A program made the position numbers and the translations under genes. DNA of 49,018 nucleotides from Chloroflexi bacterium UBA6622 (GTDB taxonomy: Bacteria > Chloroflexota > UBA11872). Shown piece by piece: positions 26,317 to 35,911 of this stretch (position 1 is the stretch's first letter; each line of letters begins with the position of its first letter). The notes under the pieces were generated by a model, which had not been told where the DNA came from, did not search any database, and was given only the letters and a program-made list of their open reading frames with translations. Where the stretch lies: the NCBI GenBank assembly GCA_002433065.1, contig DJHK01000021.1:57080-106097 (forward strand), read 5' to 3'.

Positions 26317-27121
26317 CACACAGCCAGCAGCCCACGCACGCAAGGCGATCCGTCTCGGCTACGATATTCGCGCCAAAGACTTTGGAGCTAATTCCAGCCA
26401 TCAGCAACCCACCGTTCCCAAAGACTTCGGTGTCAAATCCGGGGACGTTGTCCTCGATATCGGTTGTGGCACAGGGCGTTCAACCGTCCCACTTGTAGCT
26501 TCTCCAGCATCTCAGATCGTAGGTCTCGACCTATCACGAGGCATGCTGAAGCGAGCCCTCGAGACACTACCCCCAACACGCACCTCACTGATTGAAGGTG
26601 ACGCCGAAGTGCTCCCGCTCGGTGACACATCAATCGACCACATCGAAAGTCGTCGGGCCCTTAGCCACCTGCCCGACCAATGCACGGTGTTTCAGGAAAT
26701 GTGGCGAGTTCTCCGACTGGGTGGCACATTGGACATCACACAATTTGGCGATCGGATTCTCGGCCGGCCTATAGAACGGATCTTCCGGTCAGTCCTGCGG
26801 GATATCACTGGTGCAAGAGCCACGACACTTCTCGGTTTATTTCGTCCCCCCTCAATCGGCAGCATTGAAGCAGTAAGTCGGGCGGCAGGGTTTGAAACAG
26901 TCGATTTGCACGCCACAACTACCCATCGTCGAGTCGATCCCGAACGTGCCGCACATAGCTTGTTGCTTGCGACCACATATATTTGTGCCCAACTGGATAC
27001 CGCCCAACAAACTTCTTTGGCCGAACGGGTGCGAGTTGCGGCCAAATCCCAAGCTGACTCTGACGGACTAGCAGACTGGACCTACGAGATTAGATTGCGC
27101 GCAAGGAAAACCGTTTCGTGA
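26309..27121 (+). CDS. Class I SAM-dependent methyltransferase
   Basis: This protein of about 270 residues contains VVLDIGCGTGRSTVPLV (motif I), IVGLDLSRGMLKRAL (motif II), LIEGDAEVLPLGDTSID (motif III) and MWRVLRLGGTLDITQF. This is the fold of methyltransferase type 11 proteins such as UbiE-like enzymes. The C-terminal third carries no recognisable substrate domain. GTG 26309 overlaps the SDR stop by 8 bases; the much longer upstream frame lies inside the SDR gene and is spurious. Its stop overlaps the surE start (GTGA), so the three genes are tightly coupled. Substrate not predictable. Confidence 0.85.
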   Translation: MTDTQPAAHARKAIRLGYDIRAKDFGANSSHQQPTVPKDFGVKSGDVVLDIGCGTGRSTVPLVASPASQIVGLDLSRGMLKRALETLPPTRTSLIEGDAEVLPLGDTSIDHIESRRALSHLPDQCTVFQEMWRVLRLGGTLDITQFGDRILGRPIERIFRSVLRDITGARATTLLGLFRPPSIGSIEAVSRAAGFETVDLHATTTHRRVDPERAAHSLLLATTYICAQLDTAQQTSLAERVRVAAKSQADSDGLADWTYEIRLRARKTVS

Positions 27122-27906
27122 ACCTGGTGGTGGCAAATGACGATGGCATCGATGACCAGGGGATTTGGATGCTAGCCGAGCAGCTTGCAGCTGTTGGCAG
27201 CGTCTCGCTATACGCACCAGCCCGCAACTATAGCGGCGCAGGAATGTCGATTAAGTTGCAACGAACATTTGACCTTAATTCGTTTCCAGCCCCGGAGTGG
27301 TTTTCTCCCAACATTCCGGCGTTCTCAGTTGATGCCCCTCCAGCCACCGTTGCAGCTATCGGCACAGCACATGCTTTCGGGGGCAACACCCATGCTGTCA
27401 TCTCGGGAATTAATGCTGGATGGAATCCTGGCGCCGAAGCCTACAAAGTATCTGGCACAGTTGGCGCTGCGAAGGTTGCGGTTGAACGAGGTTTATTGGG
27501 GATAGCTATCTCGGCAGCTGGAGATGGGCGGTCTGCCTATCCAGCTATCGCTCTTGCCACCAGACGAATGCTCCTCGCAATTCAAGAAGCCTTCGATCAG
27601 CTTCCAAACGTTCTGGTTAACGTAAACATCCCGGCTAGCTTTTCCACTGATTCTCAAGCCCGACTGACCTCCCCTGGACTGTTCACAGTTTTCAGCGACC
27701 TTATGCTCAAGAACTCGACGGTGGAGCCATGCCAAGCATCCATCGAGCTGGCTTACGGTGACTACTTTAGTTCGGGCTCCCAGCCTGAAGAGGAACTCTC
27801 CGCTCTGGCCGATGGAATGGTTGCTGTCTCAGTCACCGGACGTTCGCCAGGCGATGTCCTGCTGGATCATCCGTGGCCGGCTATCGTGGCAGAGTTCCGA
27901 CCATAA
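27118..27906 (+). CDS. surE: SurE-type 5'/3'-nucleotidase
   Basis: This 262-residue metal-dependent phosphatase of the SurE family acts on nucleoside monophosphates and is linked to stationary-phase survival. ANDDGID at residues 6-12 gives the two metal-binding aspartates. ARNYSGAGMS carries the conserved Ser, and SGINAGWNPG the conserved Asn. A G-rich segment VSGTVGAAKVAVERG follows. GTG 27118 overlaps the methyltransferase stop (GTGA). The length is usual. The neighbours are metabolic genes rather than the pcm-nlpD locus of enterobacteria. Confidence 0.93.
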   Translation: MNLVVANDDGIDDQGIWMLAEQLAAVGSVSLYAPARNYSGAGMSIKLQRTFDLNSFPAPEWFSPNIPAFSVDAPPATVAAIGTAHAFGGNTHAVISGINAGWNPGAEAYKVSGTVGAAKVAVERGLLGIAISAAGDGRSAYPAIALATRRMLLAIQEAFDQLPNVLVNVNIPASFSTDSQARLTSPGLFTVFSDLMLKNSTVEPCQASIELAYGDYFSSGSQPEEELSALADGMVAVSVTGRSPGDVLLDHPWPAIVAEFRP

Positions 27907-27950
27907 CCATGCTCTTGACTTCACCATGGGTAACGAAAAAGTAGGGATCC

Positions 27951-29462
27951 ATGCCCAGTGACGTAACAATTGATGAACTGCGACAGCGCCTCCGCGAGAT
28001 TTCTGACCTGAGCGCTGCAGCCTCTGTGCTCCATTGGGATCAGACAACGGCCATGCCAACTGGTGGGGCGGTAAGCCGAAGTCGGCAACTCGCCCTACTT
28101 GGACGATTAAGCCATGAGCGAGCTACTGATCCTGAGCTCGGCGTTTTACTTGACCGTCTGATGCCATATGCCGAATCGCTGCCGTCCGGCCACGATGACA
28201 GGGCGCTGATAGAAGTCGCCCAAAGGGATTTCGACCTGGCAATGCGCGTCCCAGCTGAATTCAGCGAGCGAGCAGCTGGACACATGTCAAAAACCTACGC
28301 GGCGTGGCTCACAGCTCGACCGCACGACGATTTTGTCGCCGTGCAGGAACTACTGGAAACTACATTAGAACTGAGCCGAGAATACTGCGAATTTTTTCCA
28401 GATTCTGACCATATTGCCGATCCCTTGATTGATGCGGCCGATCAAGGGATGACCGTCGCCCGAATCAGGCCGGTCTTCGCCGAGTTGCGGACAGGTTTAA
28501 TCTCACTTCTAGATCACATCTCGAACAGCAAGCAGGTCGACGACGAGCCCCTCCGAAACCATTTCCCGGCCGCCCAGCAGGCGCGGTTTTCCACTGCCGT
28601 CATTCAAGCAATGGGGTATGACTTCGATCGCGGTCGCTTGGATCCAACCGCACACCCTTTTATGACCAGATTCGCCCATGGCGACGTCAGAATCACAACA
28701 CGAACCAACGAATCATTTCTCGGCGAACATGTGTTCGTTACGATCCACGAAGCTGGGCATGCCCTCTATGAACAAGGAACACGTGCCGACGACGATGGCA
28801 CCCCGCTGGGAAGTGGAACATCGTCTGGTATGCACGAAAGCCAGTCGCGGTTGTGGGAAAACATTGTGGCTCGTAGCCCTGAATTTTGGTCCTATTGGTA
28901 TCCAAAACTACAGGAAGAGTTTCCCAAGCAGCTTCAAAATGTCTCACTCCAAGAGTTCTACAACGCAATCAATCGGGTCCAGCCTTCGCTGATTCGCACC
29001 GATGCTGATGAAGTCACGTACAACCTTCATGTCATGCTTCGATTTGAACTCGAGCTTGATTTGCTAGAGGGAAATATTTCAATTGCTGAGTTACCGAACA
29101 CGTGGCACGAGCGTTACCGGGACGATCTTGGAGTTTCAGCTGCTAACGACCGAGATGGAGTGCTGCAAGATGTGCACTGGTATGCGGGATTTATCGGCGG
29201 TGCTTTTCAGGGATACACGCTCGGCAACATTATCGGTGCACAATTGTTTGAAGCCGCACTCCACGATACACCCGAAATCTATGCTCAGATTGCCCGCGGC
29301 GAATACCAGCCGTTGCACGATTGGCTTCGAACAAATATCTACCGAATCGGTCGACGGCGCACTCCAGATCAATTGATTGCCGACGTCACCGGAAGCCCTC
29401 TTGATGCCAAGCCGTTACTAAATCGGCTTCAGACCAAGTTCTCCAAGATTTACCCAGAGTAA
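27951..29462 (+). CDS. M32 family carboxypeptidase (carboxypeptidase Taq type)
   Basis: This 503-residue all-alpha zinc metallocarboxypeptidase has HEAGH at residues 266-270 in VTIHEAGHALYEQG, with a downstream Glu in SGMHESQSRLWEN forming the third zinc ligand region. The N-terminal VLHWDQTTAMPTGG is typical of the family. It also has IRTDADEVTYNLHVMLRFELE and HWYAGFIGGAFQGYTLGNI. It should cleave C-terminal amino acids broadly, with Pro disfavoured. It sits 44 bases downstream of surE. Length matches the family. Confidence 0.95.
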   Translation: MPSDVTIDELRQRLREISDLSAAASVLHWDQTTAMPTGGAVSRSRQLALLGRLSHERATDPELGVLLDRLMPYAESLPSGHDDRALIEVAQRDFDLAMRVPAEFSERAAGHMSKTYAAWLTARPHDDFVAVQELLETTLELSREYCEFFPDSDHIADPLIDAADQGMTVARIRPVFAELRTGLISLLDHISNSKQVDDEPLRNHFPAAQQARFSTAVIQAMGYDFDRGRLDPTAHPFMTRFAHGDVRITTRTNESFLGEHVFVTIHEAGHALYEQGTRADDDGTPLGSGTSSGMHESQSRLWENIVARSPEFWSYWYPKLQEEFPKQLQNVSLQEFYNAINRVQPSLIRTDADEVTYNLHVMLRFELELDLLEGNISIAELPNTWHERYRDDLGVSAANDRDGVLQDVHWYAGFIGGAFQGYTLGNIIGAQLFEAALHDTPEIYAQIARGEYQPLHDWLRTNIYRIGRRRTPDQLIADVTGSPLDAKPLLNRLQTKFSKIYPE

Positions 29463-29608
29463 TCACCGATAAGAACAACAATGAACTCGACAGTAAATCA
29501 ACCTTGTGGAATACACCGGCGTTGACAGGACAAATTAACCAATTGCTTGGCCGTTCCCTTGACTGAAGATCCCGAGATCGTCACCATCAACACGTAAGGA
29601 GGCCTTGT

Positions 29609-30721
29609 ATGGCTCAGGCTGTAATCACCGACCCCAAAGAAACTGACACAGTAGAGGAACGCGTTACGTCCGGAACCATTGACACGGACGTACACCCCTA
29701 CCCGAACACAATCACTGACCTCACACCATTCCTATCCTCACGATGGAACCAATACATTGAGCAGTCTGGGTTTAAGGGTCCGCCTGGCACGCAGTATCCA
29801 AAAGGCTACGAAATGGCTGGGCGTCGTGATGCATGGCCTCCAAATGGCCAACGGGTAGGATCCGACCCTGATTTCGCCCGTCAGCAATTGCTCGACCATT
29901 GGAATATCCGATATGCGGTGTTGAATCCGCTGTACGGACACGAAAAAGTCCACAACGACGACTTCTCAATAGCACTCGCCTCCGCGATCAATGCGTGGAT
30001 GAGCGCGATGTGGTTGGATAACGATGACCGCTGGCGTGGTTCTATTTCGGTTACCGCCAACTTGCCCGAAGCTGCTGCAGAAGAAATTCGAAGGGTGGCC
30101 AAAGACCCCAGATATGTACAAATTATTGTGACCGTTCGGTCCGAGTCACCTTACGGTAAGAGGGTTTTTCACCCGATCTTCGAAGCAGCCTGCGACGTTG
30201 GCCTTCCCGTGGGGATCCACTTCGGGACCTGGGGCAACAATCCGATTACTGCCGCCGGATGGCCTTCGTATTACCTTGAAGATCACACGGGAATGACCCA
30301 AGCCTTCGAGGCGCAAGTCTTGAGCTTAGTGTCTGAAGGTGTATTCGAGAAATTTCCAGACCTAAAGATTGCCCTGATTGAAGGAGGATTTGCCTGGTTG
30401 CCACCTCTGATGTGGAGATTTGACAAGAATTACAAAGGTCTCCGTGAAGAAGTGCCCTGGCTACGTCGGCTTCCCAGCGAGTACATCCTGGAGCATTTCC
30501 GGATGACAACCCAACCGATGGACGAACCCCCAAACCCCCAACATTTTCTTCAAATTCTCGACATGATCGGCCGCGACGATTTCTTGATGTTTGCCACTGA
30601 CTACCCACACTGGGACTTCGACGCACCGGATCGTGCACTCCCGTCTGTAGTTCGTGGAGATCTCCGAACCAAGATCATGTCAGAGAATGCCGCGGCCTTT
30701 TATGAGTTCGAGCGAGCATGA
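29609..30721 (+). CDS. Amidohydrolase 2 (ACMSD-like) family protein
   Basis: This 370-residue TIM-barrel hydrolase or decarboxylase of the amidohydrolase_2 group, as in 2-amino-3-carboxymuconate decarboxylase, has the metal motif TDVH (Asp27-x-His29), a central GIHFGTWG and the end motif FATDYPHWDFDAPDRAL. A strong TAAGGAGG precedes ATG 29609. The last codons overlap the Rieske gene at 30702, so the two are coupled, as is common where amidohydrolases act beside ring-cleavage or demethylation systems. Substrate is unknown. Confidence 0.88.
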   Translation: MAQAVITDPKETDTVEERVTSGTIDTDVHPYPNTITDLTPFLSSRWNQYIEQSGFKGPPGTQYPKGYEMAGRRDAWPPNGQRVGSDPDFARQQLLDHWNIRYAVLNPLYGHEKVHNDDFSIALASAINAWMSAMWLDNDDRWRGSISVTANLPEAAAEEIRRVAKDPRYVQIIVTVRSESPYGKRVFHPIFEAACDVGLPVGIHFGTWGNNPITAAGWPSYYLEDHTGMTQAFEAQVLSLVSEGVFEKFPDLKIALIEGGFAWLPPLMWRFDKNYKGLREEVPWLRRLPSEYILEHFRMTTQPMDEPPNPQHFLQILDMIGRDDFLMFATDYPHWDFDAPDRALPSVVRGDLRTKIMSENAAAFYEFERA

Positions 30722-31067
30722 CGTCGGTGCGGTAACCGATTTCCAAGTCGGCCGGCCGCACCGAGTCGAGATCGATGGACGAGCACTCGTGATCCTTAAC
30801 GTCGGTGACAGGATTTACGCAGTTCGAGATATATGTCCGCACCAAGGAGCTCGGCTTTCAGACGGACAATGCAAATCCCGCCTGCGAGTGACGGCAGTAG
30901 GAACACAACCAGAGATCCAGGCAGATGACCTAGTCCTGCAATGCGCATGGCACGGCTGGATGTTTGATCTAGACACTGGCCGTGCGCTCACTGAAAACGA
31001 CAGCGCGCGCGTTCGGACCTATTCAGCCCGCGTACAGGACAGCCGCGTGCTCGTAGACACCACCTGA
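30702..31067 (+). CDS. Rieske [2Fe-2S] ferredoxin-like protein
   Basis: This 121-residue protein has a Rieske cluster motif made of Cys45-x-His47 (DICPHQGARL) and Cys81-x-x-His84 (QCAWHGWMFDLDTG). The gap between the two halves is 33 residues, longer than the usual 15-17, and contains another Cys. The fold is still plausible as a soluble electron carrier for an oxygenase or demethylase. ATG 30702 lies inside the end of the amidohydrolase gene, and the next gene starts 8 bases after the stop. No oxygenase component is nearby, so its partner is elsewhere or the protein has another role. Confidence 0.8.
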   Translation: MSSSEHDVGAVTDFQVGRPHRVEIDGRALVILNVGDRIYAVRDICPHQGARLSDGQCKSRLRVTAVGTQPEIQADDLVLQCAWHGWMFDLDTGRALTENDSARVRTYSARVQDSRVLVDTT

Positions 31068-31075
31068 GGAACCCG

Positions 31076-32215
31076 GTGAAAACCGGCATCCACAATATCG
31101 ATGACCTGGTTGAACAAGTCCACATGGGGCGAACCAGAGCAGCCTTTGCTCTAACGGGTGGAGCTACCGGCACGATTACCTCGCTGTTGCGCCGACCTGG
31201 TGGCTCACGAACAGTCCTTGACGTAGCAATACCGTACGCACCTGAGGCCGTGACCGCCTATCTAGGATTTCGGCCTCAACAAGCCGTGTCCGCCAGCACG
31301 GCTACAGCCCTCGCTCATGCAGCATTTGACCGAGCCCTATCCTTCCGACCGAATTCAAAGGTTCCAGTTGTTGGTCTCGGATGCAGCGCGGCGCTCGCGA
31401 CTGACCGTGTGCGCAAAGGTTCAGACAGGATTCATGTCGCCACCTTTGATGGAACACAAACCTTCTCGTACGTTCGAGAATTCGAGACATCCAAGCAAGA
31501 TCGGGAGGAACAAGAATCACGTTCGGAAGAAATCGTGCTGACCGCACTTGCAGACGCAGTCGGCCATCCTGTGCCACACGAACTCAAGCTTCTCCTTCCA
31601 ATGAAGCGAACTGAAACATTCGAACGAGATCCCCTCGAGGCTTTGTGGGATGGACGACAGCCGTGGCTTACCGTCTATAAAGACGGGCGCTGGAGACCAG
31701 GTGGCATCCTCCCAGCAGCAATTGTCGCCGGATCATTCAATCCCCTCCATGCCGGACATCGAGCGTTGTTTGAGGCAGCCCGTTGTCGGGTCAACGACAA
31801 CGTGGCCTACGAGCTATCGGTTGAAAATGTCGATAAATCCCCTCTGCCGACTGACGTGGTTCAGACTCGGTTATCTCAGTTCATGAACGACGCACCTGTG
31901 ATCGTTACTCAGGCGCCTACATTTCTCGAAAAAGCCAAGTTGTTGCCGGGCGTCATGTTTGTGATCGGCATCGATACAGCCCGACGAATTATTGACCAAC
32001 GGTACTACCCAGAAAACGTCTCGCTGGCAGACGTGCTGACACAGCTTCGGGATCTAAACTGCCGCTTCCTTGTGGCAGGTCGACTTGAAACTGATCGGTT
32101 TGTCGAGCTATCAGATCTCGATCTGGCCCCAGACGCGACCGACCTGTTTGAAGCCGTTCCGGCTGACGAGTTACGTGTAGACATTTCTTCGACCGAGTTG
32201 CGGGGTAACCGCTAA
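31076..32215 (+). CDS. Fusion of CinA-like domain and nucleotidyltransferase domain
   Basis: This 379-residue protein has an N-terminal domain (about 1-165) resembling the CinA C-terminal/PncC fold: ALTGGATGTITSLLR, then VVGLGCSAALATD. The C-terminal domain (about 210-379) is a HIGH-type nucleotidyltransferase: GSFNPLHAGHRALFEAA at 219, and the terminal ISSTELR. Adenylyl- and cytidylyltransferases share these motifs. The same domain order occurs in uncharacterised plant and bacterial proteins; the substrate is unproven, with a nicotinate or pyridine-nucleotide role suspected. GTG 31076 has GAGGAAC upstream and lies just after the Rieske stop. Confidence 0.8.
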   Translation: MKTGIHNIDDLVEQVHMGRTRAAFALTGGATGTITSLLRRPGGSRTVLDVAIPYAPEAVTAYLGFRPQQAVSASTATALAHAAFDRALSFRPNSKVPVVGLGCSAALATDRVRKGSDRIHVATFDGTQTFSYVREFETSKQDREEQESRSEEIVLTALADAVGHPVPHELKLLLPMKRTETFERDPLEALWDGRQPWLTVYKDGRWRPGGILPAAIVAGSFNPLHAGHRALFEAARCRVNDNVAYELSVENVDKSPLPTDVVQTRLSQFMNDAPVIVTQAPTFLEKAKLLPGVMFVIGIDTARRIIDQRYYPENVSLADVLTQLRDLNCRFLVAGRLETDRFVELSDLDLAPDATDLFEAVPADELRVDISSTELRGNR

Positions 32216-32305
32216 ACGGTCCGTCTTTACCCGCATGTACCTTGTTCGTCGTCTACCATCAATAGTCACCCACCCCCTCTTCATTAACCTGTAACACCCA
32301 CCACA

Positions 32306-33442
32306 ATGCCTGCAATCGAACCACTGGACCCGGTCGAAGAACGAGACTCCCCTCATGCGCCGGGCGAGAACTACACCGATCCAGACACCACAGGAGCTAC
32401 CGCGTTTCGCTGGTCACCCAGAACACGACGCACTGTAGGGCTAGGAATCGGAATCCTCACAGGTCTTGTGCTCTGGGGTGCACGAGACATCATTGGCCCA
32501 TTCATTTGGGCAGGAATCTTTGCCTATATTTGCAATCCGGCCGTTGAACGCCTTGTTCGTGTAGCCCGGATCCCTCGAGCACTCGCGGTAGCGATCCTTT
32601 ATGCCGTGGGTATCGGATTGCTTGTCCTACTGGGAATATTCTTGGTGCCCCGGGTCACCGACGAATTGAATCGCTTAGCCACCGAACTACCATCGATTGT
32701 GACAGAAGCCGAAGACGCACTACCGTCTGAAGTCTTAGGCCAGCCGCTGGTTGTCCGGGACATCATTGACTCAGTCACCGCTGGCACAACAAGCATTCTG
32801 ACAGACGCATCTAGAGCTATTGGTGCATTTCGAAGCGCATTCACACTGATTCTCCATGGCCTGTTAGCGGTCGTAGCCGCCGCTTACCTGCTTCTTGCAG
32901 GCCCAAGCTTGATCCGAGGACTGTTAGCCCTCATCCCAGAGTCTGAGAGAGGAGAAGCAAAGACGATCGTGAATTCGATCAACTCCGTTATGGGAGGATT
33001 TATTCGTGGTGAACTGATCTTGATTGTGATCATGAGCGTGACCACGTTCATTGGCCTTTCAATAATTGGCATTCCGTTTGCAATTGTGCTGGCCATCGCA
33101 ACCGGCATCCTGGAACTCATCCCTGTCTTTGGACCCATCATCGCGGCCATGCCTCCAATCGCCCTTGCATTACTGACTGCGAACAACTTCGGATGGCCCG
33201 GCTGGGTCGCGGCAACAGTGGTGGCCGTTATGTATACCGTGCTACGACAACTTGAGGATTACTTGATCATTCCGAATGTTGTTGGACGAGTCGTACAGGT
33301 ACATCCTCTGGTCGCCCTCTTTGCCATCTTCGCCGGGCTTCAGATATGGGGCGTCACAGGCATGGTCATCGCGCTCCCAACCGCTGGAGTCGTGCGCGTA
33401 CTTCTCAGTTATGCATACCGTCGCACGATTGTCCGAAGCTGA
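32306..33442 (+). CDS. AI-2E family transporter (PerM-like)
   Basis: This 378-residue membrane protein has about seven or eight hydrophobic segments. They include TVGLGIGILTGLVLW, FIWAGIFAYICNP, AVAILYAVGIGLLVLLGIF and the C-terminal cluster ELILIVIMSVTTFIGL to LALLTANN, ending with VQVHPLVALFAIFAGLQIWG. This is the AI-2E/PerM pattern, exporters whose substrates differ (AI-2, sodium/proton antiport, others). The first 50 residues are a polar cytoplasmic tail. The 90-base gap upstream probably carries its own promoter. Substrate unknown. Confidence 0.88.
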   Translation: MPAIEPLDPVEERDSPHAPGENYTDPDTTGATAFRWSPRTRRTVGLGIGILTGLVLWGARDIIGPFIWAGIFAYICNPAVERLVRVARIPRALAVAILYAVGIGLLVLLGIFLVPRVTDELNRLATELPSIVTEAEDALPSEVLGQPLVVRDIIDSVTAGTTSILTDASRAIGAFRSAFTLILHGLLAVVAAAYLLLAGPSLIRGLLALIPESERGEAKTIVNSINSVMGGFIRGELILIVIMSVTTFIGLSIIGIPFAIVLAIATGILELIPVFGPIIAAMPPIALALLTANNFGWPGWVAATVVAVMYTVLRQLEDYLIIPNVVGRVVQVHPLVALFAIFAGLQIWGVTGMVIALPTAGVVRVLLSYAYRRTIVRS

Positions 33443-33545
33443 TACTTCCAACGATGAAAATCAAGCCTCGCACCTACTCAGATAGAAACAGCCTTCAGCG
33501 CACGTCGATACATAGATCCACCGAGATTTGGTTGGAGATGGTGAC

Positions 33546-34847
33546 ATGACCGCAGCAATAGGTCTGGGGCTTTTGGGAGTCGGCACAGTCGGCTCTGCCG
33601 TCGTTCGAGCTCTTGCCGAGCGAGCCACTTACCTCGAAAAAACGACTGGCCGTTCTTTCGAGATCCGGAAAGCATTGGTCCAAGACCTCACTAAGGTCCG
33701 TGACGTGCCACTCGAAGCATCCACCTTTACCTCTGAAATTAATGAGGTGCTTCTGGACGATTCGATCGATATTGTCGTGGAACTCATGGGGGGCGTGGAG
33801 CCTGCGAACAGCTACCTCCGTCGCGCTATCGAATCCGGAAAACACGTCGTAACGGCAAACAAGGAAGTTATGGCCACCCATGGTGTTGAGCTAATGGCAT
33901 TAGCCGCTGCGTCAGGCCGTGACTTGTACTTCGAGGCCAGCGTCGGCGGAGGAATCCCACTCATCGGTCCTTTCCGCCAAGACCTTGCAGCAAACCAGAT
34001 CCGCGAGGTGCACGCCATCCTCAACGGGACCACGAACTACATCCTGACGAAAATGTCTTCTGGCGACGCAGATTACAAATCTGCCTTGGCCGAAGCACAA
34101 CACTTAGGATACGCAGAACCTGAACCTGAGAATGATGTGGGTGGCCACGATTCGGCCTACAAACTCGCAATTTTGGCATCACTGGCTTTTAAATCGGATA
34201 TTCGCCCTCAGGATGTTTTTCGAGAAGGCATCACAAATCTCACGCCAGCAGACTTTCGCCATGCTGCCGAGTTGGGCTATAGCATCAAGCTGTTGGCTAT
34301 CGCTAAAGCGGACGCAGACGACGTAGAAGTTCGTGTCCATCCAACGCTCGTCCAAAAAGACTTTTTGCTCGGCCAGGTAGATGGCGTGTTCAACGCTGTA
34401 CGGTTAGATGGTGACTTGCTCGGCCGCGCGATGTTCATCGGCCGTGGAGCAGGACCAGAACCGACTTCAAGTGCCATCGTGGCCGACTTGATTGATTTGG
34501 GACACAACATCCATCGCAACGAACACAACCGTATCCCTCTCTCCTTCAGTCCCACCACACGCGTACGCCCGATAGCTGCCGTACGATCTCGCTACTACTT
34601 TCGTGTCTGGGTTCAGGATCACCCAGGAGTTCTAGCCCAAATCGGAACGGTATGCGGTGAAGAGTCTGTCAGTATCGCGTCAGTGATCCAGAAAGAAATT
34701 GACGAAACTGCCGGTCGAGCGGAATTGGTCTTCCTTACCCACGAAGCGGACGAATCTTCTGCCCAACAGGCGATCACGCGAATAGCTGAGCTTGAAGTTG
34801 TCGCAGAAGTCGCAAGTTGTATCCGGGTGGAAGATCTGGCTGAATGA
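33546..34847 (+). CDS. hom: Homoserine dehydrogenase
   Basis: This 433-residue protein reduces aspartate semialdehyde to homoserine, the branch point to threonine and methionine. The N-terminal GLGLLGVGTVGSAVV Rossmann loop, VVELMGG, VTANKEVMA, the substrate region SVGGGIPLIGPF with LNGTTNYIL, and AYKLAILASLAF are all present. The C-terminal ACT domain starts at RYYFRVWVQDHPGVLAQIG, usual for feedback control by threonine. ATG 33546 has GGAG nine bases upstream. Its stop overlaps thrC (ATGA), so the two form a coupled threonine operon. Confidence 0.96.
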   Translation: MTAAIGLGLLGVGTVGSAVVRALAERATYLEKTTGRSFEIRKALVQDLTKVRDVPLEASTFTSEINEVLLDDSIDIVVELMGGVEPANSYLRRAIESGKHVVTANKEVMATHGVELMALAAASGRDLYFEASVGGGIPLIGPFRQDLAANQIREVHAILNGTTNYILTKMSSGDADYKSALAEAQHLGYAEPEPENDVGGHDSAYKLAILASLAFKSDIRPQDVFREGITNLTPADFRHAAELGYSIKLLAIAKADADDVEVRVHPTLVQKDFLLGQVDGVFNAVRLDGDLLGRAMFIGRGAGPEPTSSAIVADLIDLGHNIHRNEHNRIPLSFSPTTRVRPIAAVRSRYYFRVWVQDHPGVLAQIGTVCGEESVSIASVIQKEIDETAGRAELVFLTHEADESSAQQAITRIAELEVVAEVASCIRVEDLAE

Positions 34848-35911
34848 CCCACTCGAAGCCTGCCAGTTTGCTGGACCGCTATCGGAAGTTTCTTCCGGTT
34901 GGCGAGTCGACACCATTGGTTACCATCGGCGAAGGTGATACCCCGATTGTCCGAGCCCACGGCCTCGAACGCAGAATCGCCGAGGCTGAAATCTGGCTAA
35001 AGCTCGAAGGGTGTAATCCGACCGGCTCCTTCAAAGACAGGGGAATGGCCCTTGCTGTAAGCAAGGCCGTCGAAGATGGCGCCCGCACCTTGATTTGCGC
35101 GTCGACCGGAAATACTGCCGCCTCAGCGGCCGCATTCGGTGCACAAACCTCAACTTCAACAGTCGTTGTCATCCCCGCCAACGGCGTCGCGCTCGGCAAA
35201 GTTTCTCAAACACTGATATACGGTGCTCAAGTCCTGTCCGTACGAGGCTCCTTCGATCAAGGTCTAGCCTTGGTTCGAGAGCTGGCAAACCTACCCGGTG
35301 TTGCAATCGTCAACTCCATAAATCCGGATCGCCTAGCAGGCCAACAGACAGCCGCTTTTGAAATCGTAGATAGCCTTGGGGATGCACCAAATGAGCTCTA
35401 CATTCCTGTCGGGAACGCAGGCAACATAACCGCGTACTGGATGGGTTTCGTCGCATACCAAAAAGCCGGTTTCCTTACAAACACCCCCGTGCTGCGGGGT
35501 TTTCAAGCTGCCGGGGCCTCACCGATAGTCAGCGGTCAGCACGTTCTAAGTCCTGAAACCGTGGCGTCAGCAATTCGTATTGGCAACCCGGCGAACTGGA
35601 AACTTGCGGCAACCGCATGCCGGCAGTCTGAAGGAACCATCGAAGCCGTCACTGACGAGGAAATTATTGAGGCGTACCATATTCTTGCCTCAGAAGAAGG
35701 CGTATTCACTGAGCTTTCTTCGGCTGCAGCAGTCGCTGGCCTGCTAAAGCGAGCCCGACTCGGCCACGATGTTGGCCCTCGTGTGGTCTGTGTGCTCACC
35801 GGATCTGGACTAAAAGACCCTGAAGCTGCGGTGCGTTACGCATCAGAACCCGTCGAAATTGAGGCCACCGTACCGGCAGTCGCCCAGCATCTTGGATGGG
35901 ATGGCATCTGA
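34844..35911 (+). CDS. thrC: Threonine synthase
   Basis: This 355-residue PLP enzyme converts O-phosphohomoserine to threonine. The PLP lysine is in TGSFKDRGMALAV, and CASTGNTAASAAAFG follows, as in the short bacterial/plant-type class. The phosphate-binding stretch VPVGNAGNITAYWMGF is also present. The length fits the shorter ThrC group. ATGA overlap with hom indicates translational coupling. thrB is not in the window. Confidence 0.95.
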   Translation: MTHSKPASLLDRYRKFLPVGESTPLVTIGEGDTPIVRAHGLERRIAEAEIWLKLEGCNPTGSFKDRGMALAVSKAVEDGARTLICASTGNTAASAAAFGAQTSTSTVVVIPANGVALGKVSQTLIYGAQVLSVRGSFDQGLALVRELANLPGVAIVNSINPDRLAGQQTAAFEIVDSLGDAPNELYIPVGNAGNITAYWMGFVAYQKAGFLTNTPVLRGFQAAGASPIVSGQHVLSPETVASAIRIGNPANWKLAATACRQSEGTIEAVTDEEIIEAYHILASEEGVFTELSSAAAVAGLLKRARLGHDVGPRVVCVLTGSGLKDPEAAVRYASEPVEIEATVPAVAQHLGWDGI

